Assembly (NCBI RefSeq): GCF_900109925.1 | Contig: NZ_FOBW01000004.1 | Coordinates: 186,001-250,000, forward strand | Source of the DNA: Mesobacillus persicus | Lineage (GTDB): Bacteria; Bacillota; Bacilli; Bacillales; Cytobacillaceae | Direction: 5' to 3' | Length of the DNA: 64,000 bases | Shown: positions 36,455-45,652 of the stretch, one piece after another | Layout of the letters: every line of letters begins with the position of its first letter | Numbering within the stretch: position 1 is the first letter of the stretch | Made by a program: the position numbers and the translations under genes | Notes under the pieces: generated by a model | What the model saw: only the letters and a program-made list of their open reading frames with translations | What the model was told of the DNA's origin: nothing | Databases searched by the model: none

Positions 36455-37294
36455 CTACTGTTTTTTCATAAACTCCAATACATCCAAATCAATCTTCCCT
36501 GCTTCCTGCTCACGTTCCTCAAAGTTTTCGGTATGGATGTAAGCAGTAAGCGCCTTGTGAAGCTCCTCCCCATTGGCTGGGTCAGCTTTTAAGTAATCAA
36601 GGCGTAACAGGTGTTTAACGACTTCAACCTTCACTTCACCTTCAATCGCCACAACATTTTCCGGTTTAGATTTAGCAAAATAAAGCTGTTGTAATCCATA
36701 AATTCGGATGAGTTCTTTAATCGGCTGCGGGTGATCATCCACTCGCAGATCGATGTAACGGTCATTATAACCGCCGTAGCCGCCCGCCTCTTTGACGACA
36801 AGTAGTGCAGCAGATTGTTGGCCCCTGCTGTCTCCTCCTGCCTCCTGACCAGCATCTAACGCTGCTAGCAGTCGCTCAGCGAGGCTTCCTTTTGTCTCTG
36901 TAAACGTACGAGCCATCGCCTCTACTGTGCCTTCAATGAGGATGTTTCCTTGGGCTGCAAAGTGCTCTCCTGTGATTCCTCCGGCCCAGTCATAGCAATA
37001 GGTACCTGTAAAAGTAGCCGGGTTGCCATTGGCATCAATCAGCCCCACCTGGCGCATTTCTTTATCAGGGTCGTCCTTTGTAATGATTTCTAACGCTTCT
37101 GCAGCCGATTTCCCCGCGGCCATCAATTCAAGCGCTTGTGGTCCATAAGCAGTATTCGCGTAAGATTGTGTCGCCACAGCCCCGACTCCAGCCTTGGCGA
37201 ACGGTACCACCGCTCCTACACCGAGAAACTTAGATTGTACGGCAATTCCCCACTCTTTTTCCTTCGGATCGTAGCCAACGATTGAAAAAGTCAA
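36455..37294 (-). CDS. DUF1028 domain-containing protein
   Basis: A 279-aa protein whose first 200 residues match DUF1028, an Ntn-hydrolase-like family (MTFSIVGYDPKEKEWGIAVQSKFLGVGAVVPFA, and ATQSYANTAYGPQALELM). The C-terminal 75 residues look like the small putative peptidoglycan-binding extension found in this family. No enzyme activity is established. It is a single-gene unit convergent with the multihaem locus and is absent from the B. subtilis secA-hpf region. Confidence 0.85.
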   Translation of the reverse strand: MTFSIVGYDPKEKEWGIAVQSKFLGVGAVVPFAKAGVGAVATQSYANTAYGPQALELMAAGKSAAEALEIITKDDPDKEMRQVGLIDANGNPATFTGTYCYDWAGGITGEHFAAQGNILIEGTVEAMARTFTETKGSLAERLLAALDAGQEAGGDSRGQQSAALLVVKEAGGYGGYNDRYIDLRVDDHPQPIKELIRIYGLQQLYFAKSKPENVVAIEGEVKVEVVKHLLRLDYLKADPANGEELHKALTAYIHTENFEEREQEAGKIDLDVLEFMKKQ

Positions 37295-37374
37295 AATGAT
37301 AGCCCCCTCATTCTCACAGATGTTTTTTTACAATACTTGAAGTATGTATAGAAATATTATCAGCTATTCCCTGA

Positions 37375-37420
37375 CAAAAATGAAGCCCGCCGCCAAAATT
37401 AATGGCCACGGGCTTCAGCT
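37375..37420 (-). terminator. Terminator of hpf
   Basis: On the minus strand GAAGCCCG...CGGGCTTC is followed by ATTTTTG. Confidence 0.85.
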
Positions 37421-37443
37421 TAGTTTAAGTTTTAGATGAACAA

Positions 37444-37989
37444 TTATTGAGCTTCAATTAAGCCGTAGCGGCCATCTTTACGCTTGTACACAACGTTTGT
37501 ATTGTTTGTATCTGCATTATGGAATACATAGAAGTTATGGCCAAGTAGATTCATTTGTAGAATCGCTTCCTCACTGTCCATCGGTTTTAAATCAAAGCGC
37601 TTCGTACGAACCAATTCTAGTTCATCTTCGTCTCCATAAGACTCAATCTCGGAAAAGATTGGAGCCACATCTTTGATGCTGTCTTGACCGCGGAATTTGC
37701 GGTTTACTTTTGTTTTATGCTTACGAATTTGACGTTCTAATTTATCGGTAATCAAATCAATCGCCGCATACATGTCTTCATGAAGCTCTTCAGCACGGAG
37801 GACAAGGTTTTTCATCGGGATTGTGATCTCGACTTTGGATTTTTTGTCCTGATAAACTTTCAGGTTCACGCTTACGCTTGCATTTGGTGTTTCATGAAAA
37901 TAACGCTCCAACTTCGAAACCTTTTTTTCAATATACTCTCTAATAGCTGGAGTTACCTCAATGTTTTCACCACGAATGTTATAGTTCAT
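37444..37989 (-). CDS. hpf: Long-form ribosome hibernation promoting factor
   Basis: A 181-aa protein that dimerises 70S ribosomes in stationary phase. The N-terminal HPF/RaiA domain (about 1-100) has NYNIRGENIEVTPAIREYIEKKV, and the C-terminal dimerisation domain (about 120-181) has RFDLKPMDSEEAILQMNLLGHNFYVF. AAAGGAGGAG precedes the ATG. In B. subtilis yvyD is under sigma-B and sigma-H; a sigma-H-like promoter is visible here. Confidence 0.96.
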   Translation of the reverse strand: MNYNIRGENIEVTPAIREYIEKKVSKLERYFHETPNASVSVNLKVYQDKKSKVEITIPMKNLVLRAEELHEDMYAAIDLITDKLERQIRKHKTKVNRKFRGQDSIKDVAPIFSEIESYGDEDELELVRTKRFDLKPMDSEEAILQMNLLGHNFYVFHNADTNNTNVVYKRKDGRYGLIEAQ

Positions 37990-38027
37990 AAGCGATACTC
38001 CTCCTTTAAAATAACTATGTAACTATA

Positions 38028-38055
38028 CTTCTATTTTACCCTAAAGAACTCCTGC
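38028..38055 (-). promoter_or_regulatory. Sigma-H-like promoter of hpf
   Basis: On the minus strand GCAGGAGTT, a 12-base spacer, then ATAGAAG match RNAGGAWWW-N12-RNNGAAT with one mismatch in each half. It lies about 40 bases before the hpf start. Confidence 0.65.
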
Positions 38056-38202
38056 ATTAACAGGGAAAAGATTGACGAATTCATGAAGTTTTCTCCGTCA
38101 TCATAGTAAAAAAGGTAAATAAATCACGCGGAACTTTGTTGAAAACTGTCGGAAGTTAACGAATGATGCTATTGAAAAAGGATAGAGATCATTTCACAAC
38201 TT

Positions 38203-38916
38203 CTACCTCGCAATCGTAAAAGAAAACACCTGATGCACCCCATGCTCATGCAACACTTTTGCAGCATGCCTAAGTGTTGAACCTGTCGTATAGATATCGT
38301 CAATAAGAAGCACTGTTTTATCCCGCAGAAGCACTACTTCAACTTCACTTATGCGAAAGACTTGCGGGATGTGAATCCGGTCCGAACGAGACTTCTTTGA
38401 TTGCTTTTCCGAGTGAATTCTCGATATAAGCCTTGTCGGCTGTAAACCTGCTTCTAAAATAAGCGCTTCTGACTGGTTGAACCCTCGTTCATAGAGCCTT
38501 TCTCCACTTAAGGGGATGGGAACAATCAAGTCAAATTTACGGTTTTTTAAAGTTCTCAAAATGCCAGATTTAAAAGCTCGAGCCAATAGATAATCCCCTC
38601 GATACTTAAATGTAGCAATCACTTCTTTTAAAAATTCATTGTACTCATACAGGCAGAAGTTTTGAGCTAACAAGCCGCCCCATTCTGAGTCTTCCTCCCA
38701 GCGGATGCAGTCAAAACATTGGTCTCTGTTGCGGTAATCCGTTGAAAGCACACGGCCACAGATCCGGCAACGTTCACCACTTAATGGTTTGAGTCGCTCA
38801 TGACAGCTCTTGCATACGACCATATCCTCGGTAGCCAAGAGAACACTCGACCAACTAATCGCCAGGTCAATTACTCCATGACAGATTAAACAATATGAAT
38901 CCGCGAACAAACTCAC
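38203..38916 (-). CDS. comFC: Competence protein ComFC
   Basis: A 237-aa phosphoribosyltransferase-fold protein needed for DNA uptake. It has an N-terminal zinc ribbon (CLIC, CKSC, CRIC, CFDC pairs) and the PRT loop VLLIDDIYTTGST. Its start overlaps the comFA stop (ATGA). In B. subtilis comFB lies between comFA and comFC; here it is missing. Confidence 0.93.
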   Translation of the reverse strand: MSLFADSYCLICHGVIDLAISWSSVLLATEDMVVCKSCHERLKPLSGERCRICGRVLSTDYRNRDQCFDCIRWEEDSEWGGLLAQNFCLYEYNEFLKEVIATFKYRGDYLLARAFKSGILRTLKNRKFDLIVPIPLSGERLYERGFNQSEALILEAGLQPTRLISRIHSEKQSKKSRSDRIHIPQVFRISEVEVVLLRDKTVLLIDDIYTTGSTLRHAAKVLHEHGVHQVFSFTIAR

Positions 38917-40409
38917 TTGTCTAACATCCCCCTTTGAGTTGCTTCTTTATTCATTGCGAGAATCTGATTGCGTGCGCGAACCATTGACTCTGTTTTCCCA
39001 TAATGAAAAAAGATGACCTCTCCTGATGGAAATTGTGCACTTCTTCCTGCCCTCCCAGCAATTTGAACGAGTGCACTTTCTGCAAACACTTGATCCTCGG
39101 CACCTAAGACTGCGACATCAATATTCGCGAAAGTGACGCCTCTTTCAAGGATGGTTGTAGTGAGCAGGACCGGAATTTCCTTATTTCGCATGCGCATAAC
39201 CTTTTCTTTGCGGTCGGGGTCTTCAGCGTGGACAGATTCAATTTGCGGGTGCAGTTTCTGAAACACATGCAACATCTTATCCATTGCTTCAATTCTTGGT
39301 ACAAAAATGAGTGCTTGTTTATTAGCGGCTAGCCTTTTCTTCGTCCAGACGAGAAGATTCGTCGGCAGACGTTTTTGAGCTAGGAGTTTTGCCCAATTCC
39401 CACACCAGACGAACTTCGGAACTGGCAGTGGTTTGCGGTGGTAACGAGCTGGAATGGTAACAAACTCGCGCTTGCCTAAATGACATTCTCGCTGCCATTT
39501 CCGGCTTGGTGTGGCGGTTAGAAAGATTAGTGCTGAATGAGGCTTTTTGGCTTGTTTTACGGCATACTGAAGCGTTTCATCGATGGAATATGGGAAGGCA
39601 TCGACCTCGTCGACAATCAAGGTATCAAATGCTTGGTAAAAGCGGAGAAGCTGGTGAGTCGTCGCAATCGTTAAGGGAGCGTATGTATGGCGGTCTTCAC
39701 TACCACCATATAAGGATGCAACAGTAGTGTGTGGAAAGACTGCTCTCAGACGGGGCGTAAGCTCAAGGACGACATCCGTCCGAGGGGTTGCGATGCAAAC
39801 ACGCTTGCCTTGGGTTAAAGCGTGTTCAATCCCTTTAAATAACACCTCTGTTTTTCCTGCTCCGCACACCGCCCACACGAGGAGCTGTTCTAATCGGTCA
39901 ACTGCGTTAACGACACGTGACGATGCTCCACTTTGGCCTGGCGAAAGTGTACCTGTCCATTCTAATAGGTTTAGCGGAACCTTCCCTTCAGGAACAGGAC
40001 CCCTCCAACTGATTAGCGGGGTACAACTACTAACGCGCCCCATCATTAAGCATTGACGGCAATAGGTACATATATCACCACAACGAGCACAAGGAAATTC
40101 AGCGAACCAGCGGGAATCTTTCGTCCCACATCTTAGACAATGGTTCTTATCGCCAACGATTTCTATCCCTTTTCGATACATGAGATAGCCTTTTACATAA
40201 TGCAGTTGAATGTCGTCTAAGGTGAAAGGAAGATCATCTAGTAATAATTGTTTTCCCGAGAGATAATGTTGCAGCTGAGAGTTAAAACAAAAAGTAGAAT
40301 CTAGTGGTATTTCAGGAAGTAGATTTAGTTTACTAATGGGATAGGTTTCTTGAGGAGTTAGAAGCAATGGAGCAGGGGTTAGTTTATTCTCTTCGATGGC
40401 AAACCTCAT
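38913..40409 (-). CDS. comFA: Competence DNA-uptake helicase ComFA
   Basis: A 498-aa superfamily 2 ATPase that helps pull single-stranded DNA into competent cells. It has a zinc cluster (CLRCG, CARCG, CTYC), Walker A CGAGKT, the DEVD box, TATPSRKW and the C-terminal helicase motif (AGRAGRS). ATG 40409 is favoured by AGGTGG 6 bases upstream; the frame also opens at TTG 40427. Competence genes suggest natural transformability, which depends on other loci. Confidence 0.93.
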   Translation of the reverse strand: MRFAIEENKLTPAPLLLTPQETYPISKLNLLPEIPLDSTFCFNSQLQHYLSGKQLLLDDLPFTLDDIQLHYVKGYLMYRKGIEIVGDKNHCLRCGTKDSRWFAEFPCARCGDICTYCRQCLMMGRVSSCTPLISWRGPVPEGKVPLNLLEWTGTLSPGQSGASSRVVNAVDRLEQLLVWAVCGAGKTEVLFKGIEHALTQGKRVCIATPRTDVVLELTPRLRAVFPHTTVASLYGGSEDRHTYAPLTIATTHQLLRFYQAFDTLIVDEVDAFPYSIDETLQYAVKQAKKPHSALIFLTATPSRKWQRECHLGKREFVTIPARYHRKPLPVPKFVWCGNWAKLLAQKRLPTNLLVWTKKRLAANKQALIFVPRIEAMDKMLHVFQKLHPQIESVHAEDPDRKEKVMRMRNKEIPVLLTTTILERGVTFANIDVAVLGAEDQVFAESALVQIAGRAGRSAQFPSGEVIFFHYGKTESMVRARNQILAMNKEATQRGMLDK

Positions 40410-40550
40410 ACAAGACCACCTGAGCAAACGGAATGTTTCATGGTACCCTCCTAATTAGGATCTGCTATATTTTTATGGACATTTATATAAATCGCCATTC
40501 CCAGGCCTTTTGCAAGCCTGAGATGACGTCATTCTACTAGCTGAAGGGAT

Positions 40551-41393
40551 TTACCCTTTTTTATACCAGCCCATCCCTAGTGAGCCTTCCCCAAGATGTG
40601 TGCCAACGACCGGACCGAAGTAACTAATCGTAAACTCTACATTTGGATACTTTGCTTCGAGATCAACTTTCCACTCCATCGCCTCTTCTTCACGGTTAGC
40701 GTGAATGACAACCGCTCGGTAGCTGCCACCACTCGCTACGTCTGAGCCTAGTAGGTCGGAGACACGGTTAAGGGCTTTTTTCTTCGTGCGAATTTTTTCG
40801 TATGGTTCGATTTTTTTATCAACAAAATGAAGGATTGGCTTCACTTGTAATAAGCTTCCAATAAACGCCTGCGCATTGGACAGCCTTCCACCGCGTTGCA
40901 AATGACTTAAATCATCAACCATGAAGTATGCACGCATGGATTCTTTCATTTGATTGAGTCGAGCGATAATTTCGTCAGCCGTCTGGCCTTGTGCTGCCAG
41001 CTCTGCCGCCTCAATCGCATAAAAACCCTGAACCATACAAGCGGTCTCTGAATCAAATGGGTGTACGGTAATACCCTCGGCCATGTCACCAGCTGAGACA
41101 GCACCTTGATAAGTGCCACTAATTCCACTTGAAAGGTGAACAGTAATGACCGAATCATATTCCTTTGCAAGCTGTTCGAACAACTCAACAAACTGCCCAA
41201 TCGGTGGCTGCGAGGTGGTCGGAAGTTCGCCGACTTTCACCTTTTCATAAAATTCTTCTGCCGTTAAATCTATCTCTTCACGAAGGGACTCACTACCAAA
41301 AATAACACTTAATGGAACCATATGGATATTTAGTTTCTCACGTAATTCCTTAGGGATGTACGCGGTACTATCCGTGACAACAGCCGTTTTCAT
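40551..41393 (-). CDS. DegV family fatty-acid-binding protein
   Basis: A 280-aa protein of the DegV/FakB family, which binds fatty acids for phosphorylation by FakA. Signature segments: VVTDSTAYIPKELREK, TSQPPIGQF, VHLSSGISGTYQGA and HLQRGGRLSNAQAFIGS. ATG 41393 gives the standard MKTAVVTDST N-terminus; the longer frame to 41462 adds a non-conserved extension. It keeps its position next to degU as in B. subtilis degV. Confidence 0.92.
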   Translation of the reverse strand: MKTAVVTDSTAYIPKELREKLNIHMVPLSVIFGSESLREEIDLTAEEFYEKVKVGELPTTSQPPIGQFVELFEQLAKEYDSVITVHLSSGISGTYQGAVSAGDMAEGITVHPFDSETACMVQGFYAIEAAELAAQGQTADEIIARLNQMKESMRAYFMVDDLSHLQRGGRLSNAQAFIGSLLQVKPILHFVDKKIEPYEKIRTKKKALNRVSDLLGSDVASGGSYRAVVIHANREEEAMEWKVDLEAKYPNVEFTISYFGPVVGTHLGEGSLGMGWYKKG

Positions 41394-41539
41394 GTATAGA
41401 ATTACCTGCCTTTTTTTATCTAGCATTTCGTCTATTTTCCATTTTATATGAATTTCAATCAAATTGCATTCTTTTGTCAGAAAAGATTAAAAGTCTTTAG
41501 AAGAGCTCGAAGCTATGACCTTATATGATTGATTTGATT

Positions 41540-41606
41540 GGGGACGGTTCTTCTGCTTCCTAATTGGAATGTAATTCCAATTAAAGAAGCAAGGGAACCG
41601 TCCCCT
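41540..41606. repeat. Long imperfect hairpin with GGGGACGGTTC ends
   Basis: GGGGACGGTTCTTCTGCTTC at the left pairs with GAAGCAAGGGAACCGTCCCC at the right, with inner AATTGGAA/TTCCAATT arms. The phrase is one I associate with a dispersed Bacillus repeat. It lies just past degU and lacks a T-run. Confidence 0.75.
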
Positions 41607-41616
41607 TGCTTCGTGA

Positions 41617-42303
41617 CTACTTCACTTCTACCCAACCATTTTTGATTGCTACGACAACGGCCTGCGTCCGGTCATTTACATTCATTTTTTGGAGGATATT
41701 GCTCACATGGTTTTTGACGGTTTTTTCACTAATAAATAGGGCATCACCGATGGCTCGGTTGCTTTTGCCATCCGCAAGTAGTTGGAGCACCTCGCACTCG
41801 CGTCTCGTTAACAAATGCAGTGGCCGACGAATTTCGACCCGGGCAATCGTTTGAACCCCTGCCCCTCCCTCTTGCATAGACAATCTTCTAAATTCTTTTA
41901 CAAGATTATGTGTAACCTTTGGATGTAGATAAGATCCACCTTCAGCAACCACTTTTACAGCGTTAATTAAAGCGTCTGCATCCATCTCTTTTAATAGATA
42001 ACCCGTTGCTCCGGTTTTCAACGCATGAGTCACATAATTTTCATCATCATGAATCGAAAGAATAATCACCTTTGCCGTAGGGTATTTCTCGATAAGTTGT
42101 TGAGTTGCATCTATTCCATTTATCGCCGGCATATTAATATCCATAAGCATCACGTCAGGCAAGTATTGCTCATATAAAGACAACGCTTCGCTGCCATCAT
42201 TTCCCTCGGCTACCACCTCGAATGAATCTTCAAAATCAAGGATTCGTTTTACCCCTTCTCTAAAAAGCTGATGATCATCAACTATGACGATTTTCGTTCC
42301 CAT
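41617..42303 (-). CDS. degU: Two-component response regulator DegU
   Basis: A 228-aa NarL/FixJ-type regulator: receiver domain with D55 (VMLMDINMP) and C-terminal LuxR HTH (about 155-220, [25 protein letters not shown]). It governs exoenzymes, competence and multicellular traits in Bacillus. It lies 74 bases after degS. The C-terminal NGWVEVK resembles B. subtilis DegU. Confidence 0.97.
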   Translation of the reverse strand: MGTKIVIVDDHQLFREGVKRILDFEDSFEVVAEGNDGSEALSLYEQYLPDVMLMDINMPAINGIDATQQLIEKYPTAKVIILSIHDDENYVTHALKTGATGYLLKEMDADALINAVKVVAEGGSYLHPKVTHNLVKEFRRLSMQEGGAGVQTIARVEIRRPLHLLTRRECEVLQLLADGKSNRAIGDALFISEKTVKNHVSNILQKMNVNDRTQAVVVAIKNGWVEVK

Positions 42304-42377
42304 CTTTCCTTCGCCCTCCTCGTATCCACTTTTCCATCTGTTATTCTTCTATTCGTTTAAGCCCAGTCGTTGTTCTA

Positions 42378-43517
42378 TCAACTAATCGGCACTTGGACAA
42401 TGACCTGTGTCCCGTTCCCAATGGTAGAATCGATGAAGATTTCCCCATCGAGCAGTTCTACCCGCTCCTTCATCCCAAGAATGCCAAAGGATTGCATTTT
42501 CTTTGTATTCACATCAAAGCCTTTGCCATTATCTTTCGTAACAACCTTTACCATATCTTTCGTAATTTCCAATTCGACATTTACGTACGACGCTTCCGCA
42601 TGTTTCAACGCATTGGAAACCGATTCTTGAATCAACCTAAAGAGCGCAACCTCATATTTCGCTGGGAGCCTTTGGGCTTCACCAAGATTACTAAACTGAA
42701 TTTTCGTTGTCTTATGATAATCTTCGATCGTTTGTAGGTATTTTTTGAGGGTAGGCACTAAGCCTAAATCATCAAGTGCCATTGGTCTCAAATCGTAAAT
42801 AATCCTTCTAACCTCATACAAAGCAGAGCGAACGATGACCTTTAAATTACGAATTTCATCAATCGCTTCTTCGCCACTTCGCTCTTTATATATTTTCTCA
42901 ATTAAATCCGAGCGCATCATTACATGGGCAAGCATTTGCGCAGGTCCATCATGGATTTCCCGTGACAATCGCTTTCGCTCCTCTTCTTGCGCTTCAATAA
43001 TTTTCAATCCAAAATCCTGCTTCTGTTTCGCTGTTTCTAGCGCCTTACCCATTTGGCGAATATCGCTCATCATATAATTCATGACGACGGATATTTGCGA
43101 GGCAAGGTCCCCAGCCCGGTCAATTGTGTTTGTTAGGCCAATCAGACGATGCTCAAGCTCCTCTCGCCGGACCTTTAGTTGCTTTTCCATCTGACGTTTT
43201 ATTGTCAGCTCCATCTGCAGTGTATGAGCTACTTCATAGGCATCCCTAACTTCTGCTTCCGAATAGTCTTTGAAGCATTTGCTTACGTCAGACAATCGTT
43301 TACGCGCTGAACGGACTTGATCCTCAAGTTTGTCCCCTTCTTCAAGGTTCTTCAATCCTAATTGTTTGACTTCTTTTAACTCAGTCATAATTGATTCATA
43401 ATCTTGTCGGCATTGTTCACCAATACTAAAAACTTCCTTTTTACTGCCGACAACCGTATCTATCATCGTCTCAAGAATATGGTCAAGCGTTTTTGTCTCT
43501 ATCTTTTTCAAAACCAT
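42378..43517 (-). CDS. degS: Sensor histidine kinase DegS
   Basis: A 379-aa cytoplasmic kinase, partner of DegU. It has an N-terminal coiled-coil DegS sensor domain (about 10-165), HisKA_3 with the phosphoacceptor H189 (RLSREIHDGPAQML), and a HATPase_c domain (KDNGKGFD, GILGMKERVELL). No membrane helices are present, as expected for DegS. ATG 43517 has GGGGG upstream. Confidence 0.97.
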   Translation of the reverse strand: MVLKKIETKTLDHILETMIDTVVGSKKEVFSIGEQCRQDYESIMTELKEVKQLGLKNLEEGDKLEDQVRSARKRLSDVSKCFKDYSEAEVRDAYEVAHTLQMELTIKRQMEKQLKVRREELEHRLIGLTNTIDRAGDLASQISVVMNYMMSDIRQMGKALETAKQKQDFGLKIIEAQEEERKRLSREIHDGPAQMLAHVMMRSDLIEKIYKERSGEEAIDEIRNLKVIVRSALYEVRRIIYDLRPMALDDLGLVPTLKKYLQTIEDYHKTTKIQFSNLGEAQRLPAKYEVALFRLIQESVSNALKHAEASYVNVELEITKDMVKVVTKDNGKGFDVNTKKMQSFGILGMKERVELLDGEIFIDSTIGNGTQVIVQVPIS

Positions 43518-43847
43518 CGTGATTCCCCCGGAGTATCTCTATCAAATTTAGTTTATCGAAATCATCTAGAGATGGAGTACAGGCAACCCCGCAATAAATA
43601 CAAAAGGATTAGCCCTTTACTATTTCAAAAGATATAACCCTATAATAATCCATCATAGCGTGAAGCACTCTGCACATCTACAAATAGATTACGTCAAAAA
43701 GCGAGTTCTTTTGATAATATGTTCTATTATACCATCCTATCATTTTACGAATATTAAAGTTTATTTACATTCCTGCCTCAATTTGTCGGATTGCTCTTGT
43801 CGAATTATAATGGATGGAGATAGATGATCAGAGAAAGGAGCGGTTTG
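43518..43847. other. Divergent promoter region of degS and yvyE
   Basis: About 330 bases. On the plus strand TTGTCG (43783) and TATAAT (43806) are 17 bases apart, a near-consensus sigma-A promoter for yvyE. On the minus strand TATAAT at 43731-43726 is a candidate -10 for degS. No gene is seen. Confidence 0.65.
43783..43811 (+). promoter_or_regulatory. Sigma-A promoter of yvyE
   Basis: TTGTCG, a 17-base spacer and TATAAT, 37 bases before the yvyE start. Confidence 0.7.
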
Positions 43848-44486
43848 ATGCTGCCCCATTATTTAACGGTAAAAGGTTATGGTGAACATGAGATAACGAT
43901 TCAGAAATCTAGGTTCATTGCTTTTACCGAACGGGTTGAAACGGAAGAACAAGCCCAAGATTTTATCCAGAAGATTAAAAAGAAACATAGGGATGCCAAC
44001 CATAATTGCTCTGCCTATATGATCGGTGAACATGATCAAATTCAAAAGGCAAATGATGATGGCGAGCCTAGCGGGACTGCAGGAGTCCCGATCCTAGAAG
44101 TCCTTAAAAAGAGACAACTAAAAGATACCGTTGTTGTCGTAACACGCTATTTTGGCGGCATTAAGCTTGGTGCAGGTGGGCTGATACGTGCATATGGAAA
44201 AGCCACCTCCGAAGCACTTAATTCAATTGGCATTGTTGAGAGAAAACTCATGCGTATCATGCACACGACCATCGACTATACGCTTTTAGGAAAGGTAGAG
44301 AATGATCTTCGGTCCTCTGTATATAAAATTAAGGAGATTCATTATCTTGAAAATGTCGAAATTGAAACATTTGTCGAAGAAGGGGAGAAAGAAAACTTTA
44401 CAGCCTGGATCGTGGAGCTTACGAATGGGCAGGCTGTAATAAAAATCAAGAATAACTGGTTTTTAGAAGAATTGGTAAATCTTTAA
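43848..44486 (+). CDS. yvyE: YigZ/IMPACT family protein YvyE
   Basis: A 212-aa UPF0029/IMPACT family protein. It has TVKGYGEHEITIQKSRFIA at the N-terminus and DDGEPSGTAGVPILEVL, VVVTRYFGGIKLGAGGLIRAYG in the core, and a C-terminal DUF1949 domain. ATG 43848 has AAAGGAGCGG upstream; the earlier ATG at 43824 does not. The molecular function is not settled. It keeps its B. subtilis place beside degS. Confidence 0.94.
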   Translation: MLPHYLTVKGYGEHEITIQKSRFIAFTERVETEEQAQDFIQKIKKKHRDANHNCSAYMIGEHDQIQKANDDGEPSGTAGVPILEVLKKRQLKDTVVVVTRYFGGIKLGAGGLIRAYGKATSEALNSIGIVERKLMRIMHTTIDYTLLGKVENDLRSSVYKIKEIHYLENVEIETFVEEGEKENFTAWIVELTNGQAVIKIKNNWFLEELVNL

Positions 44487-44576
44487 ATTAACCTCTTGTA
44501 AAATATTATAGATAAAATCTCACAATATATTATAATTAACCATTAGGACTCTTGGTTTAGAAAATGGAGGGAATAA

Positions 44577-45620
44577 ATGAGACCGAATACCCAGCATTCT
44601 ATGAATAGAAGCCATAATCATATAATGAAAAAGAAAAAACGAAGAAAACGAAACATTTTTTTACTCCTAACACTCATTTTCCTAAGTGTAATTAGTATTA
44701 CCGGGTATTTCGCCTTACAAACATATGTTGCTGCTACCAATTCTTATGAGGTAATTGATGGCCGTGAGGAAAAATCAGAGCTTAGAGAAGAACCTGTTTT
44801 TGTTTCAAACGATCCATTTTCAGTAATAATCCTAGGAATTGAAAATTATACAGATGAAAATGACCGAGGAAGATCAGATACCATTATGGTGGCGACATTT
44901 AACCCTGAGCAACAGACTATGAAACTTGTAAGTATTCCAAGGGATACTCTAGTTAATATTCCAGACTATAAGTCTGACAAAATTAATCACTCATATTCAA
45001 TTGGTGGCAAGGAGAAGGTTATCGCCACTGTTGAGGATTTTCTAGAAGTACCAATTGATTATTATGTCACAGTTAATTTTCAAGGGTTCACTAATATTAT
45101 TGATACTCTAGGCGGTGTAAAAGTCGATGTCCCTTTTGATTTTAACGATATAAACAGAGATTGGGAACGATTTTACTTTTATGAGGGTGTTCAAACTCTT
45201 AATGGAGATGAAGCACTCGTATATGCACGTATGAGAAAGCAAGATCCACGAGGTGATTTTGGTCGTAACGAGCGCCAGAGGCAAATTGTCGCAGGAGTAA
45301 TTGATAAAATCTCTTCACCTTCTACCTTTCTGAAGATAGATGATATTGTTGAAGTAATATCAGACAATATTGGGACGAACATGCGTATGAGAGAAGCATT
45401 GGCTTTTATTAAAAAATATCCTGATTTTAATGCTTCATCAATAGAACAACAAGAAATTAAGGGTTATGATGAATATATTAATAATATTTATTACTTTACT
45501 CCTGATAAAGAAAGTGTAAATGGTTTGAAGCAAACACTAAAGGAGCACCTAGAGCTAATTGAAAATACAAATGAAATAGATACGTCTCAAGAAATAACGA
45601 CGAATCAAATTCAATCTTAG
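44577..45620 (+). CDS. LytR-CpsA-Psr (LCP) family glycopolymer transferase
   Basis: A 347-aa membrane protein with a basic N-terminus, one helix (about 25-45) and an extracytoplasmic LCP domain. LCP residues appear in RSDTIMVATFNPEQQTMKLVSIPRDT and in LVYARMRKQDPRGDFGRNERQRQIV. These enzymes attach undecaprenyl-linked polymers to peptidoglycan. By position (after yvyE) it corresponds to B. subtilis tagV. It faces the polysaccharide locus, whose product it may ligate. GGAGGG precedes the ATG. Confidence 0.92.
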   Translation: MRPNTQHSMNRSHNHIMKKKKRRKRNIFLLLTLIFLSVISITGYFALQTYVAATNSYEVIDGREEKSELREEPVFVSNDPFSVIILGIENYTDENDRGRSDTIMVATFNPEQQTMKLVSIPRDTLVNIPDYKSDKINHSYSIGGKEKVIATVEDFLEVPIDYYVTVNFQGFTNIIDTLGGVKVDVPFDFNDINRDWERFYFYEGVQTLNGDEALVYARMRKQDPRGDFGRNERQRQIVAGVIDKISSPSTFLKIDDIVEVISDNIGTNMRMREALAFIKKYPDFNASSIEQQEIKGYDEYINNIYYFTPDKESVNGLKQTLKEHLELIENTNEIDTSQEITTNQIQS

Positions 45621-45652
45621 AAAAAGCTGCCTTTATTTGGCAGCTTTTTCTT
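45619..45652. terminator. Bidirectional terminator after the LCP and Wzz genes
   Basis: AAAAAGCTGCC-TTTATTT-GGCAGCTTTTT follows the LCP stop and overlaps the last codons of the convergent Wzz gene. Confidence 0.9.
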
